A stretch of 64,000 nt of DNA, taken from Vondammii sp040505895 (GTDB lineage: Bacteria; Pseudomonadota; Gammaproteobacteria; Chromatiales; Chromatiaceae). The position numbers and the translations under genes are program-made. Shown here piece after piece: positions 1 through 8,000 of this stretch; position 1 is the first letter of the stretch; each line of letters opens with the position of its first letter. The DNA lies in contig JBEVXU010000001.1 of the NCBI GenBank assembly GCA_040505895.1, positions 62,001 to 126,000 of the forward strand, written 5' to 3'. The notes below the pieces were generated by a model that did no database searches, was not told the DNA's origin, and was given only the letters and a program-made list of their open reading frames with translations.

Positions 1-171
1 CATATCTTTGCTGAACATGGTCTATCTACCCCGGTAAAATCGAAAAAAGACGGCCATTTTAACACCTTGAGAGAGAAACTCACCACCCGTCCAGCCTATT
101 TCATCTCCCGCCGCCCTTCCATATTGGTCGACATAGAGTTTTTTGGCCTGCCAAGGCAAGCCTATTTGTAA
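1..171 (+). CDS. 3' end of an unidentified gene (partial)
   Basis: An open frame enters from the left edge in frame 1 and runs 56 codons to a TAA at 169-171. The visible tail ends in PRQAYL and contains TRPAYFISRRPSILVDIEF. I do not recognise the family. There is no start codon or full domain to judge, and a 69-codon frame overlaps on the other strand, so the coding call is tentative. The following gene begins 89 bases downstream on the same strand, so the two could be co-transcribed. Confidence 0.35.
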   Translation, partial: HIFAEHGLSTPVKSKKDGHFNTLREKLTTRPAYFISRRPSILVDIEFFGLPRQAYL

Positions 172-260
172 AACAAAGTCGATAAATTTGGAATCTAGCG
201 GTTGAATTATCGTCGTCTCTGTACTGAAATGGGGTAATAACCCTGAGAGGAAATCCCGCC

Positions 261-1163
261 ATGCGTATTACCGTTATCGCCCTCCTGCTATTTCTGACAA
301 CAATTACCACCTCAAGCTATGCTGCCGACTCAGAAAATGAGCAGCTACAAAAGCTGGTGGACCAGCTGAAAGAGGTCACTGAAAAGGCAAGAAATCAGCG
401 AGCTGCCGATCGCTGGCTACTCAACGCCCTGGAGGATCTGGTCGAGCACTACAACTGGCCCTGGCGTAATCAGTTGGTAGTAGAGGACTTCTCTGACGGC
501 GATTTCCAGCAGGACCCTGCATGGCAGGTCCGTTCGGGTCAATTCTGGGTGGATGGACGCCTGGGACTTCGCTCCCGCAGCCGTCAGCAACAAGTTGCTA
601 AGCCAGAGCCTGAACAGCGAAGAGAGAAAGAGGATATCGGCAAGGCACTGCTGGGCGCACTACTCCAAGGCGCACTACAGAAGAGAGATCGACAGCAGCA
701 GACCTCGCCCCCCCCCGCAACGACGGATCGTTACCAACCTGCAGAGATCCAGCTACCGGTAGCGGTCCCCAGTGTCTTCGCCGCAGAAATGGAGCTGTCG
801 GTCCACAACGCCCCATCCGAAGAGGGAGAGATCAAGTTTGGTCTCTATCAAGGTGCGGAAGGCAACTCAGGTTACCAACTGGTACTCTATACCGGCCGCA
901 GAGCATCACTTGAACTTCTGAGCAGACGTAGCGGCCGTACAGGCGTCATCGACAGAGTCGATATCGACGACATCGGTGACGGTAACAGCCACCAACTTCA
1001 GTGGCGACGTGATGCCAATGGCCAGATCGAGGTACTACTGGATGGCAATTCGGTGATCCGTGCTAGTGACCACTCATTCCGCTACCCGTTCAAGCAGTTT
1101 GCCATTACCAACAACAATGGCGATTTCGCAGTGGCGGGGGTCAGCCTCTACGGCGGGAACTAA
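261..1163 (+). CDS. Secreted hypothetical protein with a jelly-roll-like C-terminal domain
   Basis: This encodes 300 residues. Residues 1-21 form a classic Sec signal peptide (MRI, hydrophobic core, SSYA cleavage region), so the protein is exported. Residues 25-60 are charged and likely helical. Residues 75-115 start a beta-rich segment (VVEDFSDGDF, then WQVRSGQFWVDGRLGLRS), interrupted by a low-complexity Gln/Arg/Pro linker at about 115-160. Residues 170-300 continue as a beta sandwich (MELSVHNA, IKFGLYQG, YQLVLYTG, VLLDGNSVIRA). This pattern resembles LamG / DUF1080-type carbohydrate-binding folds, but no catalytic residues can be assigned. The start is supported by a GAGAGG ribosome site about 10 bases upstream. 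Substrate and partner are unknown. Confidence 0.8.
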   Translation: MRITVIALLLFLTTITTSSYAADSENEQLQKLVDQLKEVTEKARNQRAADRWLLNALEDLVEHYNWPWRNQLVVEDFSDGDFQQDPAWQVRSGQFWVDGRLGLRSRSRQQQVAKPEPEQRREKEDIGKALLGALLQGALQKRDRQQQTSPPPATTDRYQPAEIQLPVAVPSVFAAEMELSVHNAPSEEGEIKFGLYQGAEGNSGYQLVLYTGRRASLELLSRRSGRTGVIDRVDIDDIGDGNSHQLQWRRDANGQIEVLLDGNSVIRASDHSFRYPFKQFAITNNNGDFAVAGVSLYGGN

Positions 1164-1198
1164 ATCGAAAACAGCCGCTATCAAGCTATAAAACCTAA

Positions 1199-1349
1199 CT
1201 TGATTAGCACGAATGTCCAGCTATCGCCTAAGCACCTGATGATCGCACCCGTAGGAGCGGCTTTAGCCGCGATCCATGCTTCGATTTGGTACTGATCGCG
1301 GCTAAAGCCGCTCCTACGGTCTCTTGGCTGAACATTCGTGCTAATCAAG
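1199..1349. mobile_element. 151-bp MITE-like element with 18-bp terminal inverted repeats
   Basis: The ends are perfect 18-bp inverted repeats: CTTGATTAGCACGAATGT at 1199-1216 and its complement at 1332-1349. The element is flanked by an exact 8-bp direct repeat, AAACCTAA, at 1191-1198 and 1350-1357, which reads as a target-site duplication. Inside it is a REP-like palindrome, with GTAGGAGCGGCTTTAGCCGC at 1251-1270 and its complement ending at 1318. There is no coding capacity, so any movement would need a transposase supplied in trans. A hairpin acting as terminator for the two convergent neighbours is an alternative role. Confidence 0.7.
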
Positions 1350-1392
1350 AAACCTAATGTGTAGGTTGGGTTAGCGCAGGCCTAGCCGCGCA

Positions 1393-2064
1393 TCACATCA
1401 CCCGCGTCTCCACCGATAGCAGACTACCGAGCTCCGCACGCAGCCGATCACCTGAATGCAAGGGGCCGACGCCGGCGGGAGTGCCGGTCATCACTACATC
1501 CCCTGGTAGCAGGGTAAAGACGCGGCTGATATCGGCCAGCAGGTCTGCCACTGGGAAGAGCATATCCCGGGTGCTACCTGACTGTTGCAGTAGCTCATTA
1601 CGGTAGAGCTGCAGCGACAAGCAGGCCAAGTCAACACCGTCGGCCTCGACAAATTCAGAGAGCGGACAGGAAGCGTCAAAACCCTTCGCCCGCTCCCACG
1701 GATGCCTCTTCTCTTTTAGCTGGGACTGAACACCACGCAGTGTCAGATCCAGCCCCAGGCCAATAGCGGCAATTGCAGTCGCAATATCGGTAGGCTCGGC
1801 ATCTTTCAGCTTGCGCCCCACCAATACCGCCATCTCAAGCTCATGGTGACACTCTCCAAAGCCATGTGGAATGGCGATAGGTTGAGCCATAGAGACGGCT
1901 GCTGTTGCAGGTTTGATAAAGAGTAACGGCTGCTTGGGTATAGGGTTGTTCAGCTCTTTTGCATGGTCTGCATAGTTACGCCCGACACAGACGATTTTTC
2001 CCAGAGGCAGATCCCAGGAGGCACCACCCAGCCGTTGATGATAATAGCCACTCATAAAACGCAA
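1393..2064 (-). CDS. Fumarylacetoacetate hydrolase family protein (YcgM-like)
   Basis: This 223-residue protein has the compact single-domain FAH fold (PF01557). Visible signatures are the N-terminal KIVCVGRNYADHAKEL, the metal-binding acidic residues in HHELEMAVLVG and GLDLTLR, the lysine in RAKGFDASCPLS, and the late GDVVMTGTPAGVGPL loop. Family members hydrolyse or decarboxylate acylpyruvates and related 2-oxo acids using Mg2+ or Mn2+; the substrate here cannot be read from sequence. Translation may begin at residue 4 (ATG at 2055, MSGYYHQ), which fits the family N-terminus better than the first ATG. The gene is monocistronic and divergent from the next small gene. Confidence 0.9.
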   Translation of the reverse strand: MRFMSGYYHQRLGGASWDLPLGKIVCVGRNYADHAKELNNPIPKQPLLFIKPATAAVSMAQPIAIPHGFGECHHELEMAVLVGRKLKDAEPTDIATAIAAIGLGLDLTLRGVQSQLKEKRHPWERAKGFDASCPLSEFVEADGVDLACLSLQLYRNELLQQSGSTRDMLFPVADLLADISRVFTLLPGDVVMTGTPAGVGPLHSGDRLRAELGSLLSVETRVM

Positions 2065-2143
2065 AGACCGAAGATTATTGGAATGAAGAGGTAAGATTGC
2101 TTACTATCCAACGCAGCATCCGACCGTTTACAGGCAATATACA

Positions 2144-2479
2144 GTGACTAAACTTATCAATACCCTGCGTGACTGGCAATCCGAATCATTCAACCAAACC
2201 CTCAAAGATGAACTGACAAGCCTGAAATCAGGCACCCTGCCGCTGCACCTTGCAACCACTCAGGGAGGTATTGTTGATGACAGCGACGTTGCGGTCACCG
2301 TTCTGGGCGCCGCAGACGAAGGCCGGAGTATCCGCGCCAGAGTTGGAGTATTTTTCAGTGAAGTGATTGGCGGCTGTAGCTGTGGTGATGACCCGCTGAC
2401 TGCAAGCGCCAATTGCGAGATGGAGATCCGTATCGATAAGACGAGCGGTGAGGCAGAGTTCAACATTATCGACGGGTAA
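2144..2479 (+). CDS. Small conserved-type hypothetical protein with a CxC motif
   Basis: The product has 111 residues and a GTG start. It has no signal peptide or membrane segment. The N-terminal part looks helical (LINTLRDWQSESFNQTLKDEL) and the C-terminal part beta-rich. A GGCSCGDDP motif at about residues 76-84 gives a CxC pair that could bind metal or be redox-active; this is inference. It is divergent from the FAH gene with 79 bases between, which presumably holds both promoters. I do not recognise a named family. Confidence 0.7.
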   Translation: MTKLINTLRDWQSESFNQTLKDELTSLKSGTLPLHLATTQGGIVDDSDVAVTVLGAADEGRSIRARVGVFFSEVIGGCSCGDDPLTASANCEMEIRIDKTSGEAEFNIIDG

Positions 2480-2720
2480 AACCAGTTGGACTGCATTCTG
2501 CGTCAGGTACTGAATTTTTTAACCACATCCACTAAATTTTCGGTCAGCATATACATGGCAGAGAGTATGTCTTTGATAATTTCCAGACAATTTTTAGTTG
2601 GTAAGTAAACCACTAATCCAGCTCCTCATACGACCAAAGTCCAATCTGCACCATCTCAACTACACCTCCGATAAAAAGATCTACACTCAAGTAAACAGGG
2701 GATATGCTTGGGATCGATTA

Positions 2721-5525
2721 ATGTCAATAAAAAAGAGAATTTATTTCGTACTTATACTGCTGTCACTGCTGCCCTTGGCATTGATATCACTCCTGACCAC
2801 ATACATTGGAGAGGAGGCTCTTAAACAGATCATTGCTCGGCACAACATGGTGGTTACCCAGGAGAAGGCCAATGCAATCACTCGTATCCTCGATGACCGC
2901 ATCAATGAGACCAGGCTGCTGGCCCAGCACCCTGCCATCGTAGCCGCTGTTCAGGCATCGAACCAGCAATACTCAGAGAGAGACCGTGAAGAGGTGATGT
3001 CACATATATTGCGCCTGGACAAAGCCTGGATCACTAACAAGGGGATAACCGACAAAGCCCGAGAAATATCCGGCAATACGCTCTCCAGCACCCTTAAAAA
3101 AATACAGCAACGTCGACCGGATGAGTATGGAGAGATGTTCGTAACCAACCGGCTGGGTGCAACTCTAGCCATGACAAAAACCCTGTCGGATTTCTACCAG
3201 GCGGATGAATATTGGTGGCAGGCGGGGAGCAAGATTGGAGAGAGCGGCGCCTTTTTCGATGACCGGGGTTATGACGAGACAGTAAAATCGATCGTCGTCG
3301 GCGTGACAGTCCCTGTCCGTGACGGCAGCGGAACCATCGGCGTATTCAAGGTCAACTACAAGGTAAAGAGCATCCTTGAAATCGTTACGGCGGAGGTAGC
3401 CAAAACAGAACAGATAATCGGCCTTGTACGCTCCACGGGTGGGATTATCGTCAGCTCAAACCCTGCCATGGAGAGTGCACTGATCGGGCATGAAGAGATG
3501 GTGAAGACCATGAGTGCCGGAGGCTGGTGGGAAGACTCTCACGAAGACTCCGGTTACCTGGGTGCTCACGCTCCGGTAGGACACACATTCAGTGCCAGAA
3601 TAACCAGTGGCGCCATGAAAGGAATCAAGGGTGAAAAATCTCAAACCCTATCCTGGTACGTGATATCAGAGCAGAATAAGAGAGTTGCGTTCGAACCACT
3701 AAAAACTATACGCACGGTGTCCATTGGACTCGCCGTGGGTGCACTGCTGTTGGCAGCCCTTCTGAGTATCCTTTTGTCTCGATCCATCACCGATCCACTC
3801 ACCAAACTGAAGAGAGGTGCACAAACTATCGGTGATGGAAACCTCAACTACCGTATTGATATCCAACAGAAGGATGAATTCGGCGCCGTAGCCAACTCAT
3901 TTGACGGAATGACCACACGTTTACAAGAGACTCTTGCCTCCAGGGATGAATTGAACAAGGAGATCACAGAACGGATACATGCCCAGAATGCGTTGAGCCG
4001 CTTCAAATCCACCCTGGACCAGACTCTGGACTGTATCTTTATGTTCGACCCCCAAACGCTCAAATTCTTTTATGTGAATCGTGGTGCCATGGAACAGGTT
4101 AACTACAGCTTTGAAGAACTGCTACAGATGACACCTCTCGATATAAAACCTGAGTTCGACGAGTATCGATTCAGGTCGGTGTCTGAAGGACTGATTCAAG
4201 GGCCGGGACATGCAACGACATTCGAAACCATACACAGGCGCAAGGATGGAACAGAGTTACCGGTGGAGGTTTTCCTGCAATATATCTCCACGCCTGATCA
4301 GGCACCACGTTTCGTCGCCATAGTGCGTGATATCACCGAACGGCGACATGCGGAAGAGGAGAGCCTTCACCTGCGTAATTACCTACAGAATGTGTTCAAT
4401 GCAATGCCCTCGATCCTGGCAGGCGTGGACAGTGCCGGTAACGTGGTTCACTGGAACCTGCAAGCAGAAGAGGATACCGGCATCACCGCAACCCAGGCCA
4501 TGGGCAGGCCTATCGGTGAACTGCTGCCGATGATCCCCGATACTGTAAAAACAATTGCGTATGCAATAACGAGTGATCAAGCAGTAAAAATAGAAAAATT
4601 CGCCTACAGAAGACGAGGGGAAAGCCATTTTGCCGAGGTGACGGTCTATCCACTGACCACCGTCGGCAGTGAAGGAGCGATGATTCGTATTGATGACGTG
4701 ACCGATCGAACACATATGGAAGATATGATGGTGCAGACCGAGAAAATGCTTTCGGTGGGGGGGCTGGCAGCCGGTATGGCTCACGAGATCAACAATCCAT
4801 TGGGCGGGATGATGCAGGGCCTTCAGAATATCCGCCGCAGACTTTCACCGGAGCTGAATAAAAATGTACAGATTGCCACCGAACTGGGCATCGACATCAA
4901 CAGCTTGCAACACTATCTGGAAAAACGGGAAATATTCAGCTTTATGGACGGCATATCCCAGTCTGGAAAACGCGCCGGTGATATCGTCAACAATATGCTT
5001 CACTTCAGTCGCAAAGCTGAAAGTGGTTTTGATAACGTCGATACGGTTACACTGATCGACAGGACTATAGAGCTGGCTGCTATGGATTACGATATGAAAA
5101 GGAAGTATGACTTCCGCAGTATCATCATAGAGCGTGATTACCAGAGTGGCTTGCCTAAACTGTACTGTATCGCAGGAGAGATCCAGCAGGTACTCTTGAA
5201 TCTTGTACGCAACGCTGCACAAGCAATGCATGAGCAGCCTGACATATATAAAGAGCACCGCATCAGCCTAAGCGCATGGCTTGAGAAGAACATGTTATGT
5301 ATCCAGGTGGCAGACAATGGGCCGGGCATGAATGAAGAGATACGCAGACGTGTATTCGAGCCATTTTTTACCACAAAACCACCTGGCAAAGGGACAGGCT
5401 TGGGGCTATCCGTCTCCTACTATATAGTGCATGACGAACATGCCGGTGAAATAAGCGTGGAGTCCGCGCCGGGTAAAGGAAGCCGCTTTACCCTAAAAAT
5501 CCCTGTGGCTGCAGGGGAGCTCTAG
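2721..5525 (+). CDS. Membrane sensor histidine kinase: Cache-like, HAMP, PAS, PAS, kinase core
   Basis: The start is placed at ATG 2721 (MSIKKRIYF) because the first membrane helix follows at once; an upstream in-frame codon would add 41 unlikely residues. That gives 934 residues. Order: TM1 about 9-30, a periplasmic double-Cache-like domain about 35-320 (MTKTLSDFYQADEYWWQ and VPVRDGSGTIGVFKVNY are typical), TM2 about 330-355, HAMP, two PAS domains, then the DHp helix with H688 in GMAHEINNPLGG, and an ATPase domain with DNGPGM and GTGLGLSVSYY. The DHp/ATPase block is nearly the same as in four other kinases here. It converges on the HD-GYP regulator gene, a plausible partner. The ligand is unknown. 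Confidence 0.9.
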   Translation: MSIKKRIYFVLILLSLLPLALISLLTTYIGEEALKQIIARHNMVVTQEKANAITRILDDRINETRLLAQHPAIVAAVQASNQQYSERDREEVMSHILRLDKAWITNKGITDKAREISGNTLSSTLKKIQQRRPDEYGEMFVTNRLGATLAMTKTLSDFYQADEYWWQAGSKIGESGAFFDDRGYDETVKSIVVGVTVPVRDGSGTIGVFKVNYKVKSILEIVTAEVAKTEQIIGLVRSTGGIIVSSNPAMESALIGHEEMVKTMSAGGWWEDSHEDSGYLGAHAPVGHTFSARITSGAMKGIKGEKSQTLSWYVISEQNKRVAFEPLKTIRTVSIGLAVGALLLAALLSILLSRSITDPLTKLKRGAQTIGDGNLNYRIDIQQKDEFGAVANSFDGMTTRLQETLASRDELNKEITERIHAQNALSRFKSTLDQTLDCIFMFDPQTLKFFYVNRGAMEQVNYSFEELLQMTPLDIKPEFDEYRFRSVSEGLIQGPGHATTFETIHRRKDGTELPVEVFLQYISTPDQAPRFVAIVRDITERRHAEEESLHLRNYLQNVFNAMPSILAGVDSAGNVVHWNLQAEEDTGITATQAMGRPIGELLPMIPDTVKTIAYAITSDQAVKIEKFAYRRRGESHFAEVTVYPLTTVGSEGAMIRIDDVTDRTHMEDMMVQTEKMLSVGGLAAGMAHEINNPLGGMMQGLQNIRRRLSPELNKNVQIATELGIDINSLQHYLEKREIFSFMDGISQSGKRAGDIVNNMLHFSRKAESGFDNVDTVTLIDRTIELAAMDYDMKRKYDFRSIIIERDYQSGLPKLYCIAGEIQQVLLNLVRNAAQAMHEQPDIYKEHRISLSAWLEKNMLCIQVADNGPGMNEEIRRRVFEPFFTTKPPGKGTGLGLSVSYYIVHDEHAGEISVESAPGKGSRFTLKIPVAAGEL

Positions 5526-5636
5526 TAGTTACCCAATTACCCCACTCTTCAGGGTAAACAGAGGTAGGTTTCCTTGTGAAATAAACTGCAAAATATTCAG
5601 ACAGTTTGTAACTATTCAGCATAATGTCGTAACTGT

Positions 5637-7463
5637 TCAATGCTCAATCACATAGCCCTTCTCATTGAATAGGCACAGGCAGGCATCCACTACATCGGGG
5701 GCATAATGTGAACCACGGAAATCCGTAATCTCACCCAGTGCCACATCCATACCCAGGCCGGGACGGTAGGGGCGATGGGAAGAGATTGCCTCGACCACAT
5801 CAGCGACGGCCATGATCCGTGCTTCCAGGATAATCTCATCCCCTTTCAATCCATTGGGATAGCCGGAGCCATCCAAACGCTCGTGGTGTTGTAAAATCAT
5901 CTGAGGCACCGGCCAGGAAAAATCGATGTCCTTGACGATATCGTAGCCCACCTGGGCGTGACTCTTGATAATGGAGAACTCATCCTCAGTGAGCTTACCA
6001 GGGCGATTGAGAAACTCACCCGGTACATAGACCTTGCCGATATCATGAATCATGGCACCCATGCGTATGCCTTCCACCCTTTCACCATCCAGTCCCATTT
6101 CTTCAGCTATTGCTGAAGCCAGTTCTGCAACCCGCTCCTGGTGACCGGCGGTGTATGGGTCACGCTTTTCAACGGTGAGAGCGATAGCCTGAATGGTCTT
6201 AACCAGAACTCCGTGCAATCGTTCAATACTCTTACGGCGTTCCTCTTCAGCACGCTTACGCTCGGTAAAGTCGGTAAAGATCGCCTGGATATAAGGGTTG
6301 CCACCCAGCATGATCTTTCTGGCAGTGACCTGAACATCACGCAGATCACCACCCTTGGTTCTGTGCCTTGTAACAAAAACGTCTCCACCCGTCTGCAATA
6401 TTCTATCGAAATGATATTGCACTTCTTCCTGTGACTCGTTTTCTTCAAAATCGTCAATCTTCAGGCTGGCGAACTCCACCTTGGTATAGTCCAGGGTTTT
6501 ATAGGCCTGCTCATTGAAATCGAGTATATCGCCACTCCTTGGATCAATGAGCAAAATAGAATCACCACCCTGTTCGAAGATCAGGCGGTAACGCTCTTCG
6601 CTGGCGCGTAGCGCCTCCTGGGCCCACTTGCGTTCGGTGATGTCCTGCAGAATGTGAAGCGAGTGCTTATAGCTGCTGTCCGGATTGAGAATGGCATAAG
6701 AGCGTGAGAGAAAGACCTCCCCCGAGCTCACCGTGATTTCACTGGATTTCGAAGCCTCTTTTGTTACCAACGTCTCCTCACATCCGGGTATCGGCCCATC
6801 CAGTTTTGGGAACAGCTCCCAGTAAATCCTGCCGACTGCCTCCTCGTGAGTCAGGCCGGCACGTTCGAAATAGGCACGATTGGCGTTGACGATGCGTAGC
6901 TGATCGTCATGAATAAAGAGAGGATCCTGCACCGCGTTAAAAGCATCATCCCAATCGAGTGCAGCCTGTTGAATCACCTGCCGGCTCTGCTCCAGTTCAT
7001 CGTTTCGGTTTGCCAATTCCTCGGTTCGCAGGTCCACCTCATCCTCGAGGTGCTCACGGTAACGCCTATTCTCCTTGATCAGTTCTGCACGCTCCAGCGC
7101 CCGCCTTACCGAGTGTTCGAGAAAAGCCAAATCGTGCACCGGTTTGGTGATGAAATCCCAAGCTCCCAAGCGCAGTGCCTCGATGGCATCATCCAGAGTA
7201 CCCATACCGGAAACAATGATCACAGGCGTATCCGGTCTCGCTTCCACCATCATGGGCAGGGCGTCTATACCATCCATCACCGGCATACGTAGATCCAACA
7301 GTACAAGATCCGGCAACTGGGAGGTAAACACCTCCAGCCCGTCACGGCCATTGGTCGACTGAACCACCTCAAAGTCACTGTCTTCAAGGTAGGCGGCTAC
7401 ACTTTCGCGCAGTACCGGATCATCATCCACTACCAGTATGGTGCTGTTATTCGATTCACCCAT
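5637..7463 (-). CDS. Response regulator with HD-GYP output (REC-PAS-PAS-HD-GYP), c-di-GMP phosphodiesterase
   Basis: A 608-residue cytoplasmic protein. The receiver occupies about 7-125 (DDD at 13-15, phosphoacceptor D57 in LLDLRMP, lysine in ITKPVHD). A coiled segment follows, then PAS domains at about 165-275 and 285-400, then an HD-GYP domain at about 405-600. The HD pair lies in GAMIHDIGKVYVP and the GYP signature in LDGSGYPNGLKGDE. All canonical metal-ligand motifs are visible, so active c-di-GMP hydrolysis is likely. It is the last gene of the long minus-strand signalling run and its only recognisable output enzyme. The receiver would be phosphorylated by one or more of the neighbouring kinases (inference). 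Confidence 0.92.
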   Translation of the reverse strand: MGESNNSTILVVDDDPVLRESVAAYLEDSDFEVVQSTNGRDGLEVFTSQLPDLVLLDLRMPVMDGIDALPMMVEARPDTPVIIVSGMGTLDDAIEALRLGAWDFITKPVHDLAFLEHSVRRALERAELIKENRRYREHLEDEVDLRTEELANRNDELEQSRQVIQQAALDWDDAFNAVQDPLFIHDDQLRIVNANRAYFERAGLTHEEAVGRIYWELFPKLDGPIPGCEETLVTKEASKSSEITVSSGEVFLSRSYAILNPDSSYKHSLHILQDITERKWAQEALRASEERYRLIFEQGGDSILLIDPRSGDILDFNEQAYKTLDYTKVEFASLKIDDFEENESQEEVQYHFDRILQTGGDVFVTRHRTKGGDLRDVQVTARKIMLGGNPYIQAIFTDFTERKRAEEERRKSIERLHGVLVKTIQAIALTVEKRDPYTAGHQERVAELASAIAEEMGLDGERVEGIRMGAMIHDIGKVYVPGEFLNRPGKLTEDEFSIIKSHAQVGYDIVKDIDFSWPVPQMILQHHERLDGSGYPNGLKGDEIILEARIMAVADVVEAISSHRPYRPGLGMDVALGEITDFRGSHYAPDVVDACLCLFNEKGYVIEH

Positions 7464-7498
7464 CGAACCTCTCTCTCCTTGTCAAATTACCGGTGACA

Positions 7499-7867
7499 TC
7501 ACTCAGCCAGCAAACGATTAATTGCCTCGGTAAAAACAGCCATATCGGATACTGGCTTTTTGAATACACTCCCTTCTCCCAAGCCGATCCGTTCCAGCTC
7601 AGCCGGTACTGCATAATCCGCCGAGCCTGTATGCACAATAAATTTCATTTTCGGATAGACTTGATGGGCCTTCACTATCAATTCATTGCCGTCCATTCCC
7701 GGCAGGCGCATATCCATGATGCCAAGATCAGGCTTGCGCTCAGCAATCAGTTCAAGCGCCTTCTCACCATTGGAGGCGGAAACCACTTCATACCCCTCAT
7801 CCTCGACATAGGCCACGAGGTTGAGCAATACAGATTCCTCGTCATCAACCACGAGTATTAGGGACAT
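7499..7867 (-). CDS. Single-domain response regulator (CheY-like)
   Basis: A stand-alone receiver of 122 residues. It has acidic residues D8 and D9 (LVVDDEESV), phosphoacceptor D52 (IMDMRLPG), a conserved Thr/Ser region (FIVHTGS) and the lysine in VFKKPVSD. It has no output domain, so it acts as a phosphate shuttle, a sink, or by protein contact. It lies 35 bases upstream of the HD-GYP regulator on the same strand and 133 bases after the PBPb kinase gene. A 68-bp repeat element sits in that latter gap. A relay from kinase to this protein to the HD-GYP regulator is possible but not shown. Confidence 0.9.
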   Translation of the reverse strand: MSLILVVDDEESVLLNLVAYVEDEGYEVVSASNGEKALELIAERKPDLGIMDMRLPGMDGNELIVKAHQVYPKMKFIVHTGSADYAVPAELERIGLGEGSVFKKPVSDMAVFTEAINRLLAE

Positions 7868-7932
7868 AAGAATAACCTCTTCTCTGTTTATACCATGCTC
7901 TTCCTATACGCATGGTTGGGATTAATCCTTAA

Positions 7933-8000
7933 GGAGCCTCTGATTAAGTCTGGTTAGATTTTAGCCGGCGTAAAGCAATCATGACTTAATCAGAGTCTCC
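7933..8000. mobile_element. 68-bp MITE, short copy, inserted at the stop codon of the PBPb kinase gene
   Basis: The ends are GGAGCCTCTGATTAAGTC (7933-7950) and its inverted copy with one mismatch (7983-8000). A 4-bp duplication, TTAA, flanks it at 7929-7932 and 8001-8004. The right-hand TTAA contains the TAA stop of the kinase gene. Its interior matches the two ends of the longer copy at 23275-23432 joined together, so it is an internally deleted derivative. Palindromic 4-bp targets of YTAR type are typical of the IS5 group, which suggests an IS5-like transposase in trans. Confidence 0.75.

Noticed and set aside
101..310. 69-codon minus-strand frame at the left edge
   Set aside because: It overlaps the start and ribosome site of the secreted protein gene and has no features.
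2598..2720. Upstream extension of the first kinase
   Set aside because: It would put 41 polar residues before a start-proximal membrane helix; ATG 2721 is better.
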